The notes beneath the pieces were generated by a model, which was given only the letters and a program-made list of their open reading frames with translations, was not told the origin of the DNA and ran no database searches. The translations under genes were made by a program, and so were the position numbers. Below are positions 55,291 to 64,000 of a DNA stretch of 64,000 nt, piece by piece. Position 1 is the first letter of the stretch; every line of letters starts with the position of its first letter. The DNA comes from Siphonodentalium dalli (taxonomy: Eukaryota > Mollusca > Scaphopoda > Gadilida > Siphonodentaliidae): contig CP136063.1 in the NCBI GenBank assembly GCA_032622095.1, positions 179,965,956 through 180,029,955 on the forward strand, given 5' to 3'.

Positions 55291-57158
55291 TGTCGGGCGT
55301 GTAAATCAGAAGGCTCTGTTGATAAACTTCGCCCGATGATTATTAATGACAGATTGAACATTTTTGCTCAATGAAGAAGTTTTACATGGATTGACATGAT
55401 TGTCTTTACAAATTAGCCGGGAAACCGGATCACACCATTGCGCGATATATAGTGTTTGGAGCTGTTTTCGAACTCACGGCATGGAGTTTTTGGGCCCCCA
55501 GAAGCGGATAAACAACACGGTTTTATTTAAACTGTTTCATCTTGGATCGGGTAATACAAATGGGATCTAACAGGAATACATTCATTTTATGGCATTTTCT
55601 ATAAGAAGTAGAAATATATTTACTCAGAGCAGTCTCACAAATGTACCCGTACATCATTTATCTTGATATCTACACCACCAAACCTTTGAAAATATACTGC
55701 TATATATATAGCTTATTATGGTGGATAATCATAAAAAAAAAATATAGTAGGCCTACTGGTAACAATGTGTAGTTCCTATCCGCACAATATTAGTCATAAT
55801 TGAGCCCGATCAAGTGATGAAACACGAATATTTCTCTTTTATCTCAATAATGCATGTTGCTATATACTATGACTGCAATTGGTCATATCGCACCGAAATA
55901 CCATAGACTATTTTCAATAAATCCTACACTTGACCAAAATTGCCCATATATTCTGTGACAGAGACGGTGTTGATATCTGTAAATTTATATACTGTTATAT
56001 ATTCACCAACGCACGCGTGTATTCCCTTCTCCATAATGTTACATAATATCTGCTGTACAAACAACCATACATAGCAACATTGAGTGAATGGGCCACTCTG
56101 AAATAACATATTCAACACTGACCATCTGATAAAAAGCACAAAACATATTTGATATTTTCATGAAAAAATATATACTGTATACCACAAGGGTGTGCCCTTC
56201 AGTTTATGCTGAAAACATTCAACAATTGTTACTTAAGTAATGATTATGCAGAATGAAAATACCACGCACTTAGCAACGAAACATTGCGTCGTGTGTTGCC
56301 CGAAATTAAATTGTTTGGCAAGACTGTCGGAGGTAACCTTAAAGCAGAAAATCCGAACTTTAAAACGCAAAGCATTGGGTTTGTATTGCATGGGGATAAC
56401 ATGCAGACGTGTACACATATTACGCGTATGTTCCCTCTCATGCAGATGGCTATATATGGACGCGAATATTGTGATACCACGACCACATTTTTTGGATATG
56501 TTATATACTGAAGATTCTCCAGCGTCAAATTAATGACACCAAAAATAGCTTCCTTGCCAATTTCTTCCGGGTTAACCGATCTGTTCGCGTCCCAAGACCA
56601 TACTAAAACATTGTATTACCAGCTTATCCGGTCGAATAAACTGCTTGTTTTTGTCGAGGTATCGACGTGTGTTCTTAGTTGTTCTGTGCTTAATTGTGAT
56701 TTGCACTTTACTGCCAGTCTATTATTCTCGATTCTGGGGGAATAACCCTATCTTCGATAGTTTTGAATTTGTATGCATTTTGGAAAAATAAGGAGTGAGT
56801 CTTGTGGGTGAAAATTATAGAATCCCACAGTCTTGTTGGTGAATATTAGAAACCCGCAGTTCCATGCTGGGAGACATTTCAGCGGACGACAACAAGCATG
56901 CAGTTACTGTATAATGTCTGATTTCGAGAACGATTGAAATTGCATACACGCCGACTAATGCATGCACGCCGATTATAAGCAATTGGGCTATCGCGCTTGC
57001 CACAAGTTTGAAGTTGAACTCTGCATGATTTAAACCAGTTTTTACAAAACGGGAACGCCTGTCGATCGCTTGCATCGGCTGACCGTCTGTGGCTATTTAG
57101 CGAACCATGTAAGTTTGGAGTTTTCGTTATACAATCTAAACCTCTCAATTATAATATA
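55291..57158. other. No gene recognised
   Basis: Overlapping short frames at 56240-56745 and 56815-57148 have no recognisable motif. No repeat was assigned. Confidence 0.4.
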
Positions 57159-60100
57159 CTAGCAGGTTAGCCCGCCACTGGCGGCAATCGTCAGAAACAT
57201 GACAATTTTTAATATTTGTAATTAATTTTTATAATTTTATTTTATTTTATTTTTTGTTTTTCAATGAGTTAATTTTTTTGTTTTTCAATGAGTTAATTGT
57301 GCCTTTTGAATTTTTGAATTGAATTTTTTGTTTTTAAATTTTACCCGATTTTTTTTTGGTTTTTCAATGAGTTAATTGTGCCTTTTTAATTTTTTAATTG
57401 AATTTTTTGTTTTTCAATTTTACCCGATTTTTTTTTTTCAATGAACCCGTCCATGACACTTCCCGTATTTAGCAAGTTTGAGCTCAATCGTTTCGAGTCT
57501 ATAAAGGACACACACATATATATGACACTTCCCGTAGGTAGCAAGTTTGAGCTCAATCGGCATTCCCAGAAGATATTCATGGGGAGGTCAAGTGACCAAT
57601 TTTGAAATTTGCTGGTCGCATTCGTCTGTAGGTCTGAGGAATTAGTGCGACAGAGAATATTGTTTGATCGAATGCTGGCTAATAGATATTTGTCCCTGCT
57701 AGGTGTTGGGAATGTGAATTAAAATTGCCGTGGGGGTCTAATCCGATGAAAATGTCCCCGTTCCTGGGAAGCGAGTTCCAGATAACGTAAACAAACGCCG
57801 TCCCCCGTTCAGTATGCGAAAGCAGAAGGGAATAAAGAGCGTTAACCGGTTAACGAACCCAAATATGGAAGATGTTTATCAACGACACTGCGGATAGGAA
57901 CGCTCTTTAACTAGCATCGCTATTAACCCCGAAGTCCCGTTTTTTTGTGACTGAGAGTGGAGAACAGGTGCTCTGAGCTTCTCCAAAACGCCGCGACGAC
58001 CATTCCCGTGGTTTTTAACCTTAGATGGGAAGTTTGAGCTCGATGGGTGCAGCCGTTTTCGATTCTATAAAGTACACACATACACACACATATATATACG
58101 GAAGTCTTAAAAATATATAGTAGACTAGCAGGTTAGCCCGCCACTGGCGGCAATCGTCCCATGGCTTTCTTCGAAAAAGCAATTGCAACAGCTTCCGAGA
58201 CACGTGTGCTGCATTTGCCCCAAATTTCGTTGACATCAGCAAGATTTTACCCGATTTGACCTTGAATTGACCATTTTGAAGGTCAAGGTCAGGTCCTGGT
58301 CATGATTTGACCCGTCCAAAACGCTCCCCGGACAAAAGTAGCCCTAGGTATAACATTTCGTAGAAATCCGCCAGTTTTACCACATTTGACCTTGAATTGA
58401 CAATTTTGAAGGTCACGGTCAGGTAGGGGTCACGATTTGACCCGTCCGTGACACTTCCCGGACAAAAGTATCCTATGTAGCAAGTTTTGGTTCAATCGGT
58501 TGACCCGTCCCGAGTTGACCATTTTGCTTCCCATATATAATTTTTAGCAGTGTATCGAAGATAATATTTAACATAGGATTTGCCATTCAAATCGATTTAT
58601 GTCGATAAAACTCTTATTTAAAAACATTTTAAGTTGAGACTTCGTGTGTCGGCGTGTAATACTTATATATTCTTAAAATGACAGAGTCCAACACGTAATT
58701 ATGTTTTTGATGAAAGAAATTAAATGTTTTCGATGCTAAATTTCGAGCGATAACGTTGCGTTGAATTGTAAACAAACGCTCTTTTATAGCGACGCGTCAT
58801 ATACAAACGCTCATTAAATTATCACGTGATTAACCCCCGCAGTGCCGTTTTTTGTGACTGAGAGTGGAGAACGGGTGCTGTGAGCTTCTCCAAAACGCCG
58901 CGACGACCATTCCCGTGGGATTTTACCGTTAGATGGGAAGTTTGGTCTCGATCGATGCAGCCGTTTTCGATTCTATAAAGTACACACATATATATTTAAA
59001 TATGGAATTCTCAAAATATATAGGAGACTAGCAGGTTAGCTCGCCACTGGCGGCGTTCGTCAGAAACATGACAATTTTTAATGTTTTTAATTAAATTTTT
59101 TGTTTTTTTCAATGAGTTAATATTAATTTTTTTTTTATAACATGAGTTAATTGTGCATTTTTAATTTACCGGATTTTTTAATTAATGTTTTGGTTTTTCA
59201 ATTTTTTACCCGATTAGACCTTATTTTACCCGATTAAGGTGAAGAAGACATAAGAATCACTAAACACGCAGTACCCGTCCCTAAAAGAGGTATGATTTAA
59301 GGTACATCGGGCGGAAAAACTGACCCGATGAAAATAAGAATCACACAACACGCATTTTTTGTTTTCACACAACACGCAGTACCCGTCCCTAAAAGAGGTA
59401 TGATTGAAAATTTCCCCCGTTCCTAGGAACGACAGACATAAGAATCACACAACAGGTTAATTCTGCCTTTTTAATCGAGATAAATGCATTTCGCGTTTTT
59501 CGTCCGTAGTTTCGTACGCATGGTTAACCGTTTAGCAACGTCGATGGCAATAAAGAGCGTTAGTCGGTTAAAGACTCCAAATACGGTCGATATAAAGATC
59601 GTTGATGCCTTAACCCCGCCGTGTCGTTTGCGGTGATTTTGATGATTGGGAGTGGATAACGAGGGCTCAGAGCTTGTCCAAAATGCGACGTTGACGATTC
59701 CCGTGGATTTTTACACTTATATACGAAATTTGAGCTCGATCCGACCAGTCGTTTTCGATTCTATGAAGTACTCACACACACATATATATACATATATACG
59801 GAAGTCTGAAAATATATAGTAGACTAGCAGGTTAGCCCGCCACTGGCGGCGTTCGTCAGAAACATGACATTTTTTTAATTATTATTAATTTTTTTAATTT
59901 TTTTTTAATATTAATTTAATGTTTTTTTAATTTAATTTATGTTTTTTTGAATTTTTTAATATTTATTTTATTTTTATTCTAATTGACCTATTTATTTAAT
60001 TTTTATTCTAATTGACCCGATGAAATCCCCCCTTCCTAGGAACGACAGACAACACATTCCTTGTTTTTCAATGAGTTAATTCATGGTACCCGTCTCCCCG

Positions 60101-60853
60101 AAAAGAGCGGACAGTCAATTAATCCCGTCGTGAAATCTCTCTGCATAATATTTCGAGCGATAGCGTTGCGTTGAATTGTAAACAAACGCTGCTTAGATCA
60201 ATTCTGCCTTTTTAATCGAGATAATTTCATTTCGTCGCGCATCCGTGTTTCGGACGCATGGGGTCAGTCGTTTAGCCACGTCCATTGCAATAAAGAGCGT
60301 TATTCCTTAACACCTCCGAATATGGTCAATATAAAGATCGTTGATGCCTTAACCCCCGAAGTGGCGTTTGTGGTACACATATACGGAAGTCTCGAAATAT
60401 ATAGTACTAGCAGGTTAGCCCGCCACCGGCGGCGTTTGTCCGAAACATTTTGAATTATTTTGTTTTTATTTATATATTTTTAATATTTTAATTTAGTGTT
60501 ATTTAAATTTAGTTTATGTTTTTTTTAATTGGCGTGCTTGGTCAGAAACATGACAATGTTTTATGTTTTGTTTGTATTTTTCAATGAGTTAATATTGGGT
60601 TTTTCAATATTTTACCCTGTCGGGGTCACAATATATAATGTGTGTATACCCGTTCTTAGGAACGACAGACATAAGAATCTTTCACACAATGCGACGTCGA
60701 CGATCCCCGTGTGTTTTTACACTTATATACGAAGTTTGAGCTCACCTAGGGCGGAAAAACTTACCCGATCCGCGTTCTTAGGAACACAACACGCTCCGCG
60801 TTCTTATGAACACAACACGCTCATGTCTATACACGCCCAGACCCAGAAGAGGT

Positions 60854-61024
60854 ATGATTTTATTTAACCTGCACGTGGCCATTGAGCAGCCCCTGACAGA
60901 GGTTGTCCACCCTTACGAGATGGTCAATAGTCCCCGCAAAGTTAAACCCGCCGTGAACCCCATCCTCGCAAAGAGCGGACAGTCAATTAATCCCGTCGTA
61001 AACGCCATCACCAACGCGACGTAA
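60854..61024 (+). pseudogene. Unidentified open fragment inside a Helitron unit
   Basis: 56 codons from an ATG to TAA on the strand opposite to the Helitron. The reading (VAIEQPLTEVVHPYEMVN, then KPAVNPILAKSGQSINP) has ordinary amino-acid composition, unlike the AT-rich, stop-laden text around it. The first bases (AGAGGTATGATTT) are shared with other units; the rest is not, except that the CGGACAGTCAATTAATCCCG segment recurs near 60110. No family was recognised. It could be captured host exon sequence. Confidence 0.35.
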
Positions 61025-61507
61025 TTTTGTTTGGTATCATGTGTTGCGCTCTAAAAATAGGAAAGATTCCCGTATACGTTTGCGTAAATACGAAATTGTG
61101 AGTGTTGGTTTGTAACCGGGATTTCTGAGAAGCATTATGCCTATAACTACCCCCCTAAGCCCTGGCCTAAGTGGCATACATACTATAACAATGATGTTGT
61201 AAGAGTACTATGGCATCCAATAAATCTCCCCGCATAGGAAAGCACTCAATGTTCCCGTATATCTCTCTGAAGATGCTAATAACGTTGAATGGTAAACAGA
61301 CGCTCTTTATACGATGCGTCAAAAACAAACGCTCATTAAATAATCACTTGATTAACCCACGTCGTGCCTTTGCGGTGATGTGGGAGTGGTTAAAGGGTGC
61401 TCAGAGCTTCTCCAAAACGCGACAACTATGGTGTTCGTGGGTTTTTACCCTTAGATGGGAAGTTTGAACTCAATCGAGCCACCCGTTTTTGATTCAATAA
61501 AGTACAC

Positions 61508-61540
<33 letters not shown>

Positions 61541-61608
61541 CGGAAGTCTCAAAATATATAGTATAGACTAGCCGATGAGCACGACGTTGTCCGGGCTATT
61601 CAAAAACC

Positions 61609-61975
61609 AAATTTCACGTCGATAGCTCCACCCGTTTCCGAGATCTGGTCTGCGCATGCGCGAAGCTGGCGTCGCACGGGCTCGGCGACCCGATAAAATT
61701 CGTATCCGGGGCAAGATACATTCACATAGCAAATTTCAAGTCGATAGCTCCACCCGTTTCCGAGATCTGGTCTGCGCATGCGCGAAGCTGGCGTCGCACG
61801 GGCTCGGCGACCCGATAAAATTCGTATCCGGGGCAAGATACATTCACATAGCAAATTTCAAGTCGATAGCTCCATCCGTTTCCGAGATCTCGTCGGCGCA
61901 TGCGCGAAGCGGGCGCCGCACGGGCTCGCCAATACGACAACGTCGACCGCCTGGTCAAACTACATACACGTACCA
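61609..61975. repeat. Three tandem 122-bp units within a Helitron unit
   Basis: Unit: AAATTTCAAGTCGATAGCTC, CACCCGTTTCCGAGATCTGG, TGCGCATGCGCGAAGC, GCACGGGCTCGGCGACCCGA, CGTATCCGGGGCAAGATACA. Starts are at 61609, 61731 and 61853; a fourth copy begins at 61975 but diverges after a few bases. GC-rich; open on both strands because stops are absent, not because it codes. Confidence 0.9.
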
Positions 61976-62710
61976 AGTTTCGTCCCGATCGGTCGAGAAT
62001 CGTAGATTTGTATAAATGACAAACAAACATACAGACAAACAAACATACAGACAGAGGTCTTCAAAATATATATGAGACTAGCCGATGAGCCCGACGTTGT
62101 CCGGGCTATTCAAAAAAAATAGGAAAGCACCTTCTCTCTGGATAATAAATTTCGAGCGATAACGTTTGCGTAAATACGAAATTGTGAGTGTTGGTTTGTA
62201 ACCGGGATTTATGAGAAGCATTATGCCTATAACTACCCCCCCTAAGCCTTGACCTAAGTGTCATACATACTATAACAATGATGTTGTAAGAGTACTACAT
62301 CCAATAAATCTCCCCGCATAGGAAATCCACTCAATGTTCCCGTATAACTCTGCAGATGCTAATAACGTTGAATGGGAAACAGACGCTCTTTATAGCGATG
62401 CGTCAAAAACAAACGCTCATTAAATAATCACTTGATTAACCACCGCCGTGCCTTTGCGGTGATTTGGGAGTGGATAAAGGGTGCTCTGAGCTTCTCCAAA
62501 ACGCAACCACGGCCGTGTCGGTGGGATTTTACACTTACATACCAAATTTGAGCTCAATATGTACACGCGTTTTGGATTCCACGAAGTACACACACACACA
62601 TATATACATATATATATATACGGAGTTCTCAAAATATATAGTATAGACTAGCAGGTTAGCCCGCCACCGGCGGCGTTTGTTCGAAACATGACATTTTTTT
62701 TAATGGTCAT

Positions 62711-63536
62711 AATGCAATGCAACGGCGCTCGGTAAACAAAACCTGGCCGTAGGAAAAGAATGCTATCGAGCGTCGGCAAACAAAACCAAGCAAACTGATA
62801 ACAATGGTCAGATGAATGCAATGCTATCGAATGAATGATAACAATGCCGTCTGATAAGATGAATGACAGTAAAGCACTGACCGAATTAATTAACGCACTG
62901 AACTAATGCATGACCGTCGGTGCTCGGTAAACAAACTGCCGATTGCAATAAAGAGCGTTCGTCGTTAACAACTCCGTATATGGTATAGATAAAGAGCGTT
63001 GATGCCTTAACCCCCCCCCCCCCGAAGAGCCTTTGCGTTGATTTGGGAGTGTCATAATACAAAATATGAATGCAGAATTTTCACAATACACAAAGCAAGA
63101 AATGCACAATAATGTAGGCAGTCTGATTTGTATGGTCAGAATGCTAAAAAAATGTAGGCAGTCTGATTCGTATGATCAGAATGCAATGCAACGGCGCTCG
63201 GTAAACAAAACCTGGCCGTAGGAAAAGAATGCTATCGAGCGTCGGCAAACAAAACCAAGCAAACTGATAACAATGGTCAGATGAATACAATGCTATCGAA
63301 TGAATGATAACAATGCCGTCTGATAAGATGAATGACAGTAAAGCACTGATCGAATTAATGGTCTGCTATCGAATGAATGCGACAAACGCACTGACCGTCG
63401 GTGCTCGGTAAACAAACTGCCGATTGCAATAAAGAGTGTTCGTCGTTAACAACTCCGTATATGGCATAGATAAAGAGCGTTGATGCCTTAACCCCCCGCC
63501 GTGCCTTTGCTGTGATTTGGGAGTGGATAAAGGGTG
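62711..63536. repeat. Direct duplication of about 469 bp within the last Helitron unit
   Basis: Copies start at 62711 and 63180 with AATGCAATGCAACGGCGCTC. They keep the same order through GGCCGTAGGAAAAGAATGC, GAATGATAACAATGCCGTC, GTCGGTGCTCGGTAAACAAAC and GAGCGTTGATGCCTTAACC. Small differences (C-run length, one roughly 20-base indel) show the copies have begun to diverge. Confidence 0.88.
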
Positions 63537-63607
63537 AAGTACACACACACACACACATATATATACATATATATATATACAGAGTTCTCAAAATATATGG
63601 TATAGAC

Positions 63608-64000
63608 TAACCGAAACAGGCTCCCTTCGGTATCCTTTATACAGCAATGGAGGGGTCTGCGGCTGGGCCCTTTGTGCGTTATATAGGGGCCTTCATGCGG
63701 CCCATTTGTGCGTTTAGCACACATTTTGATCTTAGACAGAACCTTTATTCAGCGGCAGCCCTTTTGTGTGCTTCGCGCACAGTTGTAATTTTTTTTTTTT
63801 TAGATTGAACTCCTTGCTCAATTTAACATAACAGTTTTTTTTTAAATTAAATTAATTTTGTTAAATCAAAATTTTGAAGATCGATAACGCCGATATAACA
63901 TCAACCAGTATATACCCCGAGTCCATGCAGGGGTCTGGTTGGGGGAATCGCGAACAGACAGACTCTTTTGTGTACATAGATATGGACACATCGATTATCT
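63608..64000. other. Flank of the Helitron array; short degenerate repeats
   Basis: The motifs GGGCCCTTTGTGCG, GGCCCATTTGTGCG and AGCCCTTTTGTGTGC recur about 35-75 bases apart at 63665-63765. The rest is AT-rich. No gene. Confidence 0.5.

Larger units (their letters stand above)
57159..63607 (-). mobile_element. Head-to-tail array of eight Helitron units
   Basis: On the minus strand every unit ends hairpin, 7 bases, CTAG. These ends lie at 57159, 58125, 59028, 59824, 60407, 61568, 62078 and 62648. Hairpins are GCCGCCAGTGGCGGGC or GCCGCCGGTGGCGGGC (six units) and GCCCGGACAACGTCGGGC or a one-base variant (units ending 61568 and 62078). At all junctions but one, CTAG is followed directly by TC, which opens the next unit (TCTA..CTATATATTTTGAG, ACTTCCG, TA/TG microsatellite, AGAATCGAAAACGGC, GAGCTCAAACTTCC). 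At 60407 the C is lost. TC...CTAG with a subterminal hairpin is the canonical Helitron structure. Unit lengths are about 966, 903, 796, 583, 1161, 510, 570 and 960. No Rep or helicase was found. The leading 5' end is at about 63607. Confidence 0.8.

Noticed and set aside
61600-62042. Overlapping 75-119-codon frames on both strands
   Set aside because: They arise from the 122-bp GC-rich tandem repeats, which lack stops in several frames.
1-64000. tRNA, rRNA or snRNA genes
   Set aside because: No stretch with the expected boxes or conserved stems was found by eye on either strand; a covariance-model scan would be decisive.

Overview
The window is AT-rich, gene-poor metazoan nuclear DNA, dominated by transposable elements and satellites. 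There is no prokaryotic-style gene packing. Retrotransposon coding remnants, microsatellites, long G or C homopolymer runs and repeat families at many stages of decay all point to a repeat-rich, probably marine, invertebrate genome. The phylum cannot be fixed from the sequence. No rRNA gene, convincing tRNA gene, CRISPR array or multi-exon host gene was recognised. The best host gene is one intronless frame at 7606-8004. It encodes a 132-residue single-pass membrane protein with the layout of KCNE (MinK/MiRP) potassium-channel beta subunits.

Layout. 0-9 kb: degenerate tandem repeats, a Harbinger deletion derivative with TTA flanks (2832-3467), MITE-like repeats and the KCNE-like gene. 9-14 kb: a roughly 5 kb inverted-repeat structure holding a GGTACC/CCGG-rich satellite, a GC-rich insert and a near-perfect 261 bp hairpin MITE. 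14-20 kb: several TIR elements and inverted repeats. 20.15-24.93 kb: a near-symmetrical foldback palindrome with arms of about 2.1 kb. 27.3-31.3 kb: a decayed, internally deleted Ty3/Gypsy retrotransposon on the minus strand. 33-36.4 kb: a TIR element, a Helitron helicase remnant with a Helitron-type 3' end, and a short tandem repeat array. 36.4-41.3 kb: a region bounded by matching inverted ends, with nested elements. 43-47 kb: MITEs, one of them piggyBac-like with TTAA flanks, and a retroelement-like coding fragment. 47.6-52.4 kb: a SINE tail, a TTTCTAG-rich tract, a 178 bp satellite and a LINE reverse-transcriptase C-terminus. 53.6-54.7 kb and 57.2-63.6 kb: head-to-tail Helitron arrays whose junctions read CTAG then, usually, TC.

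How the parts relate. The 34 kb helicase remnant, the plus-strand array at 54 kb and the minus-strand array at 57-63.6 kb share a hairpin followed by CTAG at the 3' end. The two arrays also share a 5' end that begins near TATATATTTT and runs through a TG/TA microsatellite. They look like one rolling-circle system: a decayed coding copy plus derivative copies arranged as concatemers. One array unit carries an unexplained open fragment (60854-61024) that may be captured sequence. All coordinates of non-coding elements are read by eye and are approximate unless a target-site duplication is given.
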